From positions 868,001-932,000 of the forward strand of contig NZ_LT629771.1 in assembly GCF_900105175.1 (NCBI RefSeq): a stretch of DNA of 64,000 nt, written 5' to 3'. Below are positions 51,140-60,752 of this stretch, one piece after another (within the stretch, counting starts at the first letter, position 1; every line of letters begins with the position of its first letter). Source of the DNA: Jiangella sp. DSM 45060. Lineage in GTDB: Bacteria; Actinomycetota; Actinomycetes; Jiangellales; Jiangellaceae. A program made the position numbers and the translations under genes. The notes under the pieces were generated by a model that was given only the letters and a program-made list of their open reading frames with translations, was not told the DNA's origin and searched no databases.

Positions 51140-51205
51140 TTGTCGGGTTCATGGGTTCACCGCTATCGTCTCGGTTATTCAGAAGATAACTTCGAAATAT
51201 CGAAA
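51140..51205 (+). promoter_or_regulatory. Promoter and candidate IclR operator E (glycosidase-like gene)
   Basis: A possible promoter TTGTCG-N18-TATCGT (51140-51169) is followed by ATTCAGAAGAT (51177-51187) and the palindrome CTTCGAAATATCGAAA (51190-51205). Both elements recur at operator B, in the same relative order on the opposite strand. They lie after the predicted start of transcription, which fits repression. Confidence 0.7.
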
Positions 51206-51227
51206 AATCAACTTCTGAGGAGACGCC

Positions 51228-53729
51228 GTGGCGCCACACCTGACCCGAAGAACGGCACTGACCCTCGGCGGCGCTCTCGCCGGTGGGCTGATCGCGAATC
51301 CGGGTGCGGCCGCGGCCGCACCCGGACCGGCCGTCCGGACGGCCGCAGCAGCAGCCGCCGGGCCGCACGGCTCCGGCGAGCCGACCGCCGAGGAGGCGAA
51401 GACCTGGTGGACGCCGCAGCGTCAGGTCTGGACGCCGATCGGCTGGAAGGGGCACCTCTTCCGGTTCGACCAGTTCTACAACGGCACGACGGTGTGCCAG
51501 CCGGCCATCGCGCTGCCGCCCAGCGGCGCGGCCACGCTGAAGCCGTACCTCGCGCAGTACCGCGGCATGGACTTCCAGGTCACGCCGGTCATGCCGCAGG
51601 GCGGCGGCTTCCCGCCGCTGGGCGAGGAGCCGTACTACCTGCACCGCTCCGACTTCGGTGTCGGCATCCAGGGCTGGCGTGAGGACGTCGAGACGCCGGT
51701 CCTGTGGACCGAGTGGCGCCGCCAGGAGGGCCTGGTGCTGCGTCAGTACGCGTTCGCGCACGTGCCGGGCGGGCAGCCGATCGACGAGCCCGGCGGGCCG
51801 ATCTACGCGTGGCAGCGCTACGCCGTCGAGTGGGTCGACGCGCACGACAAGCCGGACACCTTCCAGTTCGTGCTGCGGCTGAGCCGCGTCTACCTGCAGC
51901 ACCACATCGGGCCGCCGGAGCAGCAGGAGGCGTTCGTCACGATCCAGGCGACGCCGGCCGCCGCGCCGCTGGCCGGGTCGCTGCGCACCGACCGCATCTG
52001 GAACCCGGACGGCCGCCCGCTCACCGTCCGCGTCTACGACGAGACCGGCGCCGTCCGGATGGTCGTCGGGACGCCGGCCGGCGCCACCATCGCGCTGGTC
52101 GAGGCCGAGAACCACCCCGGCGTCTACGACCTGCGCCTCGCCGTCCCCGCGGTGGAGGGCACGCACCTCGACCTGCTGCTGCCGATGCTGGCGCAGCCGG
52201 TCGCCGACGCGGACGCCGAGTGGGCGCTGGGCTGGGACGGCGCGCTGGCCGAGTGCGAGGAGTTCTGGTCGCCGCAGCCGGAGACGGCGTCGGTCATCTC
52301 GACCGGTGAGCACCAGGTCGACCAGTTCTTCCGGCGCAGCGTCCAGCTGGCCGAGATCATCGCCGAGAAGAGCCCCGACAGTGGGCAATTCACGTTCCTC
52401 ACCGGGTCGTTCGGCTACGACCTGCTGTGGAGCACGCCGACGTCGATGGTCAGCCACATGTTCCTCGACCTGCTCGGGCGGCACGAGGTGGTCGACCGCC
52501 ACACCGACCTGTTCCGCGCGGCGCAGGGCGTGCGGCAGCCGCCGGGCGCGGCGTACCGCAACTTCAGCGCCGACGGGTTCTTCGCGACGCCGCTGTCGCT
52601 GCAGTCCTTCGACTGGCTCGGCGACCACGGCGCGATCCTGGAGGGCGCCGCCCGGCACGCGCTGCTCAGCCACGACGACGCGTTCCTGGAACGCTGGCTG
52701 GACCCGATCATCGCCGGCTGCGACTTCATCAAGCGGGCCTGTGAGTACACCGACCACGAGGGCGTGCCCGGGCTGATGCCGGCGGCGGCGTCCAACGACA
52801 CCGGCGTCGAGCAGCAGTCGATCTGGATCCAGGTGTGGAACTACAAGGCGCTGGCCAGTTCCGTCCAGCTGCTGCGGCGGATCGGGCACCCGCGGGCGGA
52901 CGAGTTCGGCGCCGTCGCCGACCGGTTCCGGACGGCGTTCGGCGACGCACTGCGGGCCGCCGCCGCGGAGGCGCCGACCTGGACCGACCCGGACGGCGAC
53001 GAGCACCCCGTCCTGCCCACCAAGTTCCACGGGCCGGCCAGCCCGTGGCCGTTCCTGGAGGCGTTCGACACCGGCGCGCTGACGGCGGTGTGGGCCGGCC
53101 TGCTCCCCGCCGACGACCCGCTGATGCGCTCGTACGCCGACTTCTTCCGGGTCGGCCCGAACACCCGCCTCTTCGACCCGCACCACCACACCGCGCTCGA
53201 CCGCGTCGTCCTCGACCACGAGCAGAGCAGCGGCGAGCCCTGCTACAGCTGGAACCTGTTCCACAGCTGGCAGCTCGGCGACCGCGACCGCTACCTCGAA
53301 GGCATGTACGGGCTGATCAGCGGCGCCGTCTCGCCGGACACCTACATCGCCTGCGAGCACCGCAACGCGATGTACGGGTCGCTGTTCGTGCAGCCGCTGA
53401 TCACCTGGACCGCGCGGCACGCCGTCATCGACGACAGCCTGGTCGACGACGAGATCCACCTGCTGCGGCTGTGCCCGCTCGCGTGGGTGAGCGCGGAGCA
53501 CGAGACCACGTTCGAGCGGATGCCGACGCTGCACGGCCCGGTGTCGTTGCGGTTCCGGCTGTCCGAGGACGGGAAGTCGCTCACCGTCAGCTACGACGGC
53601 GACTGGGCGAACCGCGGTCCGCGCCGGACGCTGCTGCACCCGCCGGCGTTGCCCGGCCTGAAGTGGGTCCTGGTCAATCGGCAGCGCTACGCCGCCGATG
53701 ACGTCATCGTTCTCAAACCCGGCCGATAG
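51228..53729 (+). CDS. Tat-exported glycoside-hydrolase-like protein
   Basis: An 833-aa protein with a twin-arginine signal (LTRRTALTLGGALAGGLIA) and an Ala-rich cleavage region near residue 33. An N-terminal beta-sandwich-like part (about 60-330) is followed by an alpha-helical region (about 350-720) with motifs such as LTGSFGYDLLWSTPTSMVSHMFLDLL, GLMPAAASNDTGVEQQSIWIQVWNYKAL and CYSWNLFHSWQLGDRDRYL. This is the layout of six-hairpin (alpha/alpha)6 glycosidases, but I cannot name the GH family. It likely works outside the cell on a polymer or glycoside. The ribosome site is GAGGAGA. Confidence 0.78.
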   Translation: MAPHLTRRTALTLGGALAGGLIANPGAAAAAPGPAVRTAAAAAAGPHGSGEPTAEEAKTWWTPQRQVWTPIGWKGHLFRFDQFYNGTTVCQPAIALPPSGAATLKPYLAQYRGMDFQVTPVMPQGGGFPPLGEEPYYLHRSDFGVGIQGWREDVETPVLWTEWRRQEGLVLRQYAFAHVPGGQPIDEPGGPIYAWQRYAVEWVDAHDKPDTFQFVLRLSRVYLQHHIGPPEQQEAFVTIQATPAAAPLAGSLRTDRIWNPDGRPLTVRVYDETGAVRMVVGTPAGATIALVEAENHPGVYDLRLAVPAVEGTHLDLLLPMLAQPVADADAEWALGWDGALAECEEFWSPQPETASVISTGEHQVDQFFRRSVQLAEIIAEKSPDSGQFTFLTGSFGYDLLWSTPTSMVSHMFLDLLGRHEVVDRHTDLFRAAQGVRQPPGAAYRNFSADGFFATPLSLQSFDWLGDHGAILEGAARHALLSHDDAFLERWLDPIIAGCDFIKRACEYTDHEGVPGLMPAAASNDTGVEQQSIWIQVWNYKALASSVQLLRRIGHPRADEFGAVADRFRTAFGDALRAAAAEAPTWTDPDGDEHPVLPTKFHGPASPWPFLEAFDTGALTAVWAGLLPADDPLMRSYADFFRVGPNTRLFDPHHHTALDRVVLDHEQSSGEPCYSWNLFHSWQLGDRDRYLEGMYGLISGAVSPDTYIACEHRNAMYGSLFVQPLITWTARHAVIDDSLVDDEIHLLRLCPLAWVSAEHETTFERMPTLHGPVSLRFRLSEDGKSLTVSYDGDWANRGPRRTLLHPPALPGLKWVLVNRQRYAADDVIVLKPGR

Positions 53730-53738
53730 GAGCTCCCG

Positions 53739-55505
53739 ATGAGACGTTCCCTCCCGTTAGCCCTCGCCGCGGTCCTGGTCGCCGGCCTCGGCGCCGCCGC
53801 CGTGCCGTCGTCCGCCGCGCCCCGCCCGAAGCCGCACCGGGTGGCCGACCTGGACGTCGCGTGGAAGGCGCCGCTGCGCGCGCAGTCGTCGCGGACCTTC
53901 GCCGCCACCGTCCCCGGTGACGTCACCGGCGACGGCCTGGCCGACGCCGTCGTCCGCGACCCCGGCCCGGACAGCGGCAGCCTGCGCCTCTACGCCCACG
54001 ACGGCAGCGCCGCCGGCACCAACCCGTGGCCGTCGTTCACCGTGACGTCCGGCGACTGGGACTTCGCCGACGTCCTGCAGCTGGCCGACGTCACCGGCGA
54101 CGGGCTGCTCGACGTCGTCGCCCGCGATCCTGACGTGGGCAACGGCACGCTCTGGATCTACCCGAACGACGGCTCCGGCGGCGACGACCCGTGGCCGACG
54201 CGGGTGTCGGCCGGGCGCAACTGGAACACCTACGACCAGATCCTGCTCGGCGACGTCACCGGCGACGGCCGGCCGGACCTGCTCACCCGCGAGCCCGGCG
54301 CCGCAGCTGGCACGTTGTGGCTGCACCCGCACAACGGCGCGGCCACCGGGAACCCGTGGACCCGGCCGCGGTACTGGGCTGGCACCGGCTGGAATCTCGC
54401 CAACGTCATGACCTCGGCCGACATCACCGGCGACGGCAACGCCGACATCGTGGTGCGCGACGGCGGGGGAGCGCTCTGGGTCTACCCGCACAACGGCAAC
54501 ACCAGCACCAACCCGTACACCTCGCGCTACGGCGCCGGCACCGGCTGGAACCTGGCGACGCTGCTGATCACCGCCGACGCGACCGGCGACGGGCGGCCGG
54601 ACGTCGTCGCGCGCAACGCCGGCGGCGGGCTGCTGGTGTACCCGCACAACGGCGCGGGCGCCGGGAGCAACCCGTACACCGTCGCCCCGTACTCCGCCGG
54701 GACCGGCTGGGACGCGTCCGACGCGCTGCTGGCCGGCGACGTCACCGGCGACGGCCGCGACGACGTGCTCGGCCGGGCGAAGGCGGGCGACCTGTGGGTC
54801 TACCCGACGGGCGCCGGCGAGCCGTGGTCGGAGCGGTTCGCGGCCGGTTCGACGTGGGCGTTCGAGAACGCGCTGCTGCTCGGCGACGTCAACGGGGACG
54901 GGCGGCCGGACCTGGTGGCGCGGGACCGCGCCGCGACCAACGGCACCCTCTGGGTCTACCCGAACACCGGCGCGACGACGTCGAACCCGTGGACGGCGCC
55001 GCGGTACTTCGGCGGGACCGGCTGGAACACCGTCACCCAGCTGGCGCTGGGCGACCTCACCGGCGACGGCTGGCCGGACATCCTGGCCCGTGACCGCCGC
55101 GGCGAACTGTGGATCTACCAGCACAACGGCAGTTCGGCGGCGGTGAACCCATGGACCGCGGGGCGCCACTGGGCCGGTAGCGGCTGGACCACCGCGACGA
55201 CCCTGAAGCTGGCCGACGTCGACGGCGACGGCCGCCCCGACCTCGTCGACCACGAGCAGGACGGCACGCTGTGGGTCTACCCGACCAACGGCGCGGCGCC
55301 GATCCGGATCGGCGGCGACTGGTCGGTCGCGGACGTGCTCGCCACCGGCGACGTCACCGGTGACGGCCGTCCCGACCTCGTCAGCCGCGACGCCGCCGGC
55401 GACCTGTGGCTGCACCCGCACGACGGCTCGACGACGTCCGACCCGTGGACGACCCGCGAGCCGGCCGGCGCCGGCTTCGACTGGGCCTCGGCGCTGCTGC
55501 TCTGA
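53739..55505 (+). CDS. Secreted FG-GAP/VCBS-repeat propeller protein
   Basis: A 588-aa exported protein with a signal peptide (about 1-25). About eleven repeats of roughly 50 residues each carry the calcium-binding motif D(V/I)TGDGxxD(L/V)xxRD followed by GTLWVYPHNG. These are FG-GAP/VCBS repeats that fold into a beta-propeller and often bind carbohydrate or mediate adhesion. It starts 9 bp after the glycosidase-like gene with an AGGAG ribosome site, so both are one transcript under operator E. It may be a targeting partner of that enzyme. Confidence 0.9.
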   Translation: MRRSLPLALAAVLVAGLGAAAVPSSAAPRPKPHRVADLDVAWKAPLRAQSSRTFAATVPGDVTGDGLADAVVRDPGPDSGSLRLYAHDGSAAGTNPWPSFTVTSGDWDFADVLQLADVTGDGLLDVVARDPDVGNGTLWIYPNDGSGGDDPWPTRVSAGRNWNTYDQILLGDVTGDGRPDLLTREPGAAAGTLWLHPHNGAATGNPWTRPRYWAGTGWNLANVMTSADITGDGNADIVVRDGGGALWVYPHNGNTSTNPYTSRYGAGTGWNLATLLITADATGDGRPDVVARNAGGGLLVYPHNGAGAGSNPYTVAPYSAGTGWDASDALLAGDVTGDGRDDVLGRAKAGDLWVYPTGAGEPWSERFAAGSTWAFENALLLGDVNGDGRPDLVARDRAATNGTLWVYPNTGATTSNPWTAPRYFGGTGWNTVTQLALGDLTGDGWPDILARDRRGELWIYQHNGSSAAVNPWTAGRHWAGSGWTTATTLKLADVDGDGRPDLVDHEQDGTLWVYPTNGAAPIRIGGDWSVADVLATGDVTGDGRPDLVSRDAAGDLWLHPHDGSTTSDPWTTREPAGAGFDWASALLL

Positions 55506-55516
55506 CCCACGCACGA

Positions 55517-55565
55517 CGACGGCCGGCCGGCGCCCTGCCTCGAGGAGGGCGCCGACCGGCCGTCG
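55517..55565. terminator. Bidirectional stem-loop terminator
   Basis: 20-bp arms with one mismatch (55517-55536 and 55546-55565) around a 9-nt loop lie between the convergent FG-GAP and coiled-coil genes. Confidence 0.82.
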
Positions 55566-55578
55566 GTGTCTGTGCCGG

Positions 55579-56850
55579 TTACTTGTCCGAGCCGGGGTCG
55601 TCGACCAGTTCGGCGTCGACGACGTCGTCGGACTTGCTGGAGCCGCCGACCGCGGGGGTCGGGTCGACCGGGGCCAGGCCGCCCAGCAGGCTACGCAGCT
55701 GGCTGAGGTGCGCGGTGATGCTGTCGCGCTGGCGGTTCAGCTCGGCCACCTCGCGCTTGGCAGCGGTCAGCGTGGACGTCGCCTCGGACTTGGCCTCGCC
55801 GACGGTGTTCTCGGCGTGCGCCTTGGCCTCGGCGACCAGCTGCTCGGCGTTGCGCTTGGCGCCGGCCACCAGGGCCTTGGCCTGCTCGTCGGCCTCGCGG
55901 CGGACCTTCTCGGCGCGCTCGTGCGCGGCGGCCGCACGGGCCTCGGCGTCGGTGGCGCGGTTCTCGGCGTCGTGCACCAGCTTCTGCGTCTCGGCGACGG
56001 ACGCCTCGTACCGCTCGTTGATCTCGCGCTCGAGCTCTTCGCGCTTGGCGACCAGGCGCAGCTCGTGCTCGGTGTTCTCCTTCTCGGCCTTCAGCTGCGC
56101 CTCGTCGAGGATCGCCTGGGCCTTGGCGCGCATGGCCTCGGCCTCGCGCTTGGCGGTGGTGCGCTGGTCGTCGACCTCGCGCTTCGCCGTGGCGCGCAGC
56201 TCGGTGACCTCGCGCTCGGCGACCGCACGCAGACGGCTCAGCTCGCGCTCGGCCTGCGCCCGGCGCTCGCTGGTCTCGTGCTCGATGGCCGAGCGGACCT
56301 TGGCGGCCTCGCGCTTGGCGGTCTCGACGAGGTTCGAGGCCTCGCGGTTGGCGGCCGAGCGGACCTCCTCGGCCTCGATGCGGGCCTCGTCGATGAGCTC
56401 GTCGGCGGACCGCTTGGCGTTGGCCTGCAGCTCGCTGGCCTCGTTCTCGGCCGCGGTGCGCAGCTCGGTGGCGATGACCTGCGCCTCGGCGCGGGTCTCG
56501 CTGGCCTCGGCGTCGGCCTGGGCGATGAGCTCGCTGGCCTGCTCTTCGGCGAGACGCAGCAGCTGCTCGATGCGGGCGCCGAGGCCGGAGTAGGTCGGCC
56601 GCTCGACCTCGCGGAGCTCGGTGCTGGCCTCGGCCAGCTCCTGGCGGAGCCGGACGACCTGCTTGTCGAGATCGTTGGCGCGGCCGCGCGTCTGCGCGAG
56701 CGTCGCCTCCAGTTGCCGTACGTGCTGCTCGACCTGGACACGGTCGTAGCCACGCATCGCGATCGTGAACCCGCCCGTCGGCGAGCCGTCGAAGATCGAC
56801 AGGCCGTCCGCGCCCGTCTCCCTGACCGCCACTTCCCTTACCTCGCTCAT
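55579..56850 (-). CDS. DivIVA/Scy-FilP-like coiled-coil protein
   Basis: A 423-aa protein. The short N-terminal segment GGFTIAMRGYDRVQVEQHVRQLEATLAQTR resembles the DivIVA membrane-targeting domain. From about 50 to 385 it is an unbroken Ala/Glu/Arg coiled coil with repeats of the AKREAxxxRxxAxxE type, and the last 40 residues are acidic and flexible. Such proteins (Scy, FilP, 'cellulose-binding' in old annotations) form scaffolds at growing tips or poles of actinomycetes. ATG 56850 has a GGGAGA ribosome site; the in-frame ATGs farther upstream are less likely. Confidence 0.85.
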   Translation of the reverse strand: MSEVREVAVRETGADGLSIFDGSPTGGFTIAMRGYDRVQVEQHVRQLEATLAQTRGRANDLDKQVVRLRQELAEASTELREVERPTYSGLGARIEQLLRLAEEQASELIAQADAEASETRAEAQVIATELRTAAENEASELQANAKRSADELIDEARIEAEEVRSAANREASNLVETAKREAAKVRSAIEHETSERRAQAERELSRLRAVAEREVTELRATAKREVDDQRTTAKREAEAMRAKAQAILDEAQLKAEKENTEHELRLVAKREELEREINERYEASVAETQKLVHDAENRATDAEARAAAAHERAEKVRREADEQAKALVAGAKRNAEQLVAEAKAHAENTVGEAKSEATSTLTAAKREVAELNRQRDSITAHLSQLRSLLGGLAPVDPTPAVGGSSKSDDVVDAELVDDPGSDK

Positions 56851-57198
56851 GTTCTCCCTCATCGGGGGTGCCACCCCGCGGGGCAGGCACACGTCATTGG
56901 TAGTCGAAATCCGTCGAGGTGCTTGCCCGGGTCTTCCCCGTCACGGACGCCGAGCCCCTCAGATAGCAACGCAGAGTACTCCGAAACTGCGTCGGTGCCG
57001 ATGGCGGTGGAGCGTCCGCACACCGCGGGCTGACGGCTTCGAGGGTTCGGTGGGGGTGGTCGGGCTGGGGCATCCCTCCGGAGGTCGACATCTGGCCTCC
57101 AAGGTGGACACGTTAGTTGTCCAAATGCGAACTCACCACCGGTTGGGGCAGATCCGCCGAATTCTCGTCCGGCCGTCTCAGCGCCGTAATGTTCAGGC
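56851..57198. other. Intergenic region of about 350 bp
   Basis: It lies between the divergent coiled-coil and epimerase genes. I see no gene. It holds the TAATGT box of the epimerase gene and, around 57,110, an AT-richer patch (GTTAGTTGTCCAAATG) that may be a promoter for either side. Confidence 0.5.
57187..57192 (+). promoter_or_regulatory. -10 box TAATGT of a leaderless gene
   Basis: TAATGT ends 6 nt before ATG 57199 of the epimerase gene. Confidence 0.55.
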
Positions 57199-57633
57199 AT
57201 GGGGCTGTTCACGACGATCGACCACGTCGGGGTGGCCGTCGCCGACCTCGACGCCGCCGTCGAGTGGTACCGCGAGCACTTCGGCATGGTGCTCGAGCAC
57301 GAGGAGCGCAACGAGGAACAAGGTGTGCGCGAGGCGATGCTGCGGGTGTCCGACGGCGACGACGGGCCGCGGCTGCAACTGCTGGCGCCGCTGACACCCG
57401 ACTCCGCCATCGCGCGGTTCCTCGACACCCGCGGGCCCGGCATCCAGCAGCTGGCCTACCGCGTCGACGACGTCGAGGCGGCGGCCGCGACGCTGCGTGA
57501 GCGAGGGCTGCGGCTGCTCTACGACACCGCCCGCCGCGGCACGTCCGGGTCGCTGGTGAACTTCGTGCACCCGAAGGACGCCGGCGGGGTGCTCGTCGAG
57601 TTGGTCCAGTTAGGCTCGAAGCAAGCGGAGTGA
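57199..57633 (+). CDS. Methylmalonyl-CoA epimerase
   Basis: A 144-aa VOC-fold enzyme. [59 protein letters not shown] and GVLVELVQL give the metal ligands (His, Gln, His, Glu) and the usual length of the family. It interconverts the S and R forms of methylmalonyl-CoA, between propionyl-CoA carboxylase and the mutase. A thiolase gene follows 19 bp later and MeaB after it, matching the common actinobacterial order. Confidence 0.92.
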   Translation: MGLFTTIDHVGVAVADLDAAVEWYREHFGMVLEHEERNEEQGVREAMLRVSDGDDGPRLQLLAPLTPDSAIARFLDTRGPGIQQLAYRVDDVEAAAATLRERGLRLLYDTARRGTSGSLVNFVHPKDAGGVLVELVQLGSKQAE

Positions 57634-57652
57634 CCTGAGTCGAGGAGGACGC

Positions 57653-58818
<1,166 letters not shown>

Positions 58819-58822
<4 letters not shown>

Positions 58823-59775
58823 CACCGCCCCTGGCCGGGGCCGGCCTGGTCGAGCGGGCGGCCGGCGGCGACCCCCGCGCCGTCGCCCGGCTGGTCACGC
58901 TGGTCGAGAACGGCGCGCCCGACCTGCGCGAGCTGACCGCCGAGCTCGTCGCGCACGCCGGTTCCGCGGCCGTCGTCGGCATCACCGGGTCGCCCGGCGT
59001 CGGCAAGTCCACCGTCACGTCGGCGCTGGTCGGGGCGTACCGCGCGCAGGGCCTGCGGGTCGGCGTGCTGGCCGTCGACCCGTCCTCCCCGTTCACCGGC
59101 GGCGCGCTGCTCGGCGACCGCGTGCGCATGCAGGACCACGCCACCGACCGCGGCGTGTTCATCCGGTCCATGGCCACGCGCGGGCACCTCGGCGGGCTGG
59201 CGTGGGCCACACCGCAGGCGGTGCGCGTGCTCGACGCCGCCGGCTGCGACGTCGTGCTGGTCGAGACCGTCGGTGTCGGGCAGTCCGAGGTCGACGTCGC
59301 CGCGCTGGCCGACACCACACTGGTGCTGCTCGCGCCCGGCATGGGCGACGGCGTCCAGGCGGCCAAGGCCGGCATCCTCGAGGTCGGCGACGTGTTCGTC
59401 GTCAACAAGGCCGACCGCGACGGCGCCGACCAGGTCGTCCGCGACCTCCGCGGCATGGTCCGGCTGGCCGAGCGCGCGCCGGGCGACTGGCGCCAGCCGA
59501 TCGTCAGCACCGTCGCCGCCCGCGGCGAGGGCATCGACGACGTCGTCGAGGCCATCGCCGCGCACCACACCTGGGCGGCCGGCAGCGGCGAGGCCGAGCG
59601 GCGCCGGGTCCGCCGCGCCCGCGACGAGATCGAGGCGATCGCCGTCACCGACCTCCGCCGCCGCTTCGCCGGGGTGCACGGCGACGAACGGCTCGACGAC
59701 CTCGCCCGCGCCGTGCTGGCCGGCGAGCTGGACCCGTACGCCGCCGCGGAGAAGATCGTCGACGCCGTGTCATGA
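58819..59775 (+). CDS. meaB: MeaB, methylmalonyl-CoA mutase-associated GTPase
   Basis: A 318-aa G3E-type GTPase of the MeaB/ArgK family. Walker A is [59 protein letters not shown] is the family's most conserved stretch; NKAD is the base-specificity motif. It loads and protects adenosylcobalamin in methylmalonyl-CoA mutase. GTG 58819 overlaps the thiolase stop. The start of a mutase-family gene lies 4 kb downstream at the window end. Confidence 0.95.
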
Positions 59776-59879
59776 TCCGGCGTGGCGCTGGGGACTTTGG
59801 CCCAACGTGAGGTACAAAGTCAGGAAGCAGCGCGCGTGGCGGGCCTCGTCCGCGTGCCCCGGTACGAAAGGATGATGCA

Positions 59880-60032
59880 GTGAGGAAAGCGCTCATCATC
59901 CTGGGTATCGCGTTTCTGGTGTACTTCGTGCTGACCGAGCCCGAGGGCCTGGCCGACCTGCTCGGCGAGATCGGCAACGGCATCGCCGACTTCTTCGACG
60001 CCGTGATGACCTTCTTCACCGAGTTGTTCTGA
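59880..60032 (+). CDS. 50-aa membrane protein, function unknown
   Basis: A short gene with an AAGGA ribosome site about 8 nt before GTG 59880. The product VRKALIILGIAFLVYFVLTEPEGLADLL... has one N-terminal membrane helix (about 3-18), then an amphipathic region with DFFDAVMTFFTEL at the end. It lies 10 bp before the PH-domain gene, likely in the same transcript. Codon positions and the good ribosome site support a real gene; I have no functional assignment. Confidence 0.72.
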   Translation: MRKALIILGIAFLVYFVLTEPEGLADLLGEIGNGIADFFDAVMTFFTELF

Positions 60033-60042
60033 GCCCGGCGCC

Positions 60043-60741
60043 ATGTGGACGCCCAGGAGGACGGTCGACGGGCTGACCGACGGGTTCGTCCGGTGGCTCG
60101 ACCGCGTCGCCGAGGACGGCCTGATCAGGCTGTTCTGGCGCAACTTCACGTCCTGGTTCGGGCACCGGCTGGTCAAGCGCAAGCTGGTGGCCGGCGAAGA
60201 GATCGTCGCCGAGTGCAAGCACAGCGCCATCCTCTACGGCCTGCCGGCGCTGGCCGCGCTGGGCGGCGTGCTGCTGCTCGTCGTCGCGCCGTTCATGCAG
60301 GCCCGCACCGCCTGGCTGCCCCTGGCCGGCGCGGCCGGGCTGCTCGGGTACGCGCTGATCAAGTCGTTGTACATCGCCCGCGACCGCTTCGTCGTCACCG
60401 ACTCCCGGGTGTTCCGCGTGTGGGGGCTGTTCTCCCTCAACGAGGCCGAGATGGAGATCGTCCGGCTGCTCGACATCACCGTCGTGCGGCCGTGGTGGCT
60501 GCGGCCGTTCCGTTCCGGCCACCTGGTGCTCGAGAACGCCGCCCAGGAACAGGGCGTGCGCGACATCCACTTCATCCCGCGGCCCAACGACGTCGCCCGG
60601 GTCATCCACGCGCTGCGGCGCGAGGCCACCGGCGCGTCGGCGCCCGCGGCCGAGGAGCCCAAGAAGAAGAACCCGCGGCGGCCGGACCATCCGCGCAACC
60701 CGGGACCGGCCACCGCCCGCCGCCGCCAGGGCGTCTACTAG
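60043..60741 (+). CDS. Membrane protein with bacterial PH (DUF304-like) domain
   Basis: A 232-aa protein. After about 50 soluble residues come EEIVAECKHSAILYGLPALAALGGVLLLVVAPF and AAGLLGYALIKSLYIA, two membrane spans, and then RDRFVVTDSRVFRVWGLFSLNEAEMEIVRLLDITVVRPWWLRPF, the strand pattern of the bPH/YdbT-like domain. A basic, proline-rich tail ends the protein. Such proteins are poorly known and may act in envelope sensing. The small membrane protein gene lies just upstream. Confidence 0.85.
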   Translation: MWTPRRTVDGLTDGFVRWLDRVAEDGLIRLFWRNFTSWFGHRLVKRKLVAGEEIVAECKHSAILYGLPALAALGGVLLLVVAPFMQARTAWLPLAGAAGLLGYALIKSLYIARDRFVVTDSRVFRVWGLFSLNEAEMEIVRLLDITVVRPWWLRPFRSGHLVLENAAQEQGVRDIHFIPRPNDVARVIHALRREATGASAPAAEEPKKKNPRRPDHPRNPGPATARRRQGVY

Positions 60742-60744
60742 GTT
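60739..60744 (+). promoter_or_regulatory. -10 box TAGGTT of a leaderless gene
   Basis: TAGGTT (overlapping the stop of the PH-domain gene) ends 8 nt before ATG 60753 of the MarR gene. Confidence 0.5.
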
Positions 60745-60752
60745 GGGTGCCC

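Noticed and set aside
50634-53639. 1001-aa open frame on the minus strand
   Set aside because: Antisense to ridA and the glycosidase-like gene; Arg/Val/Asp-rich shadow without motifs.
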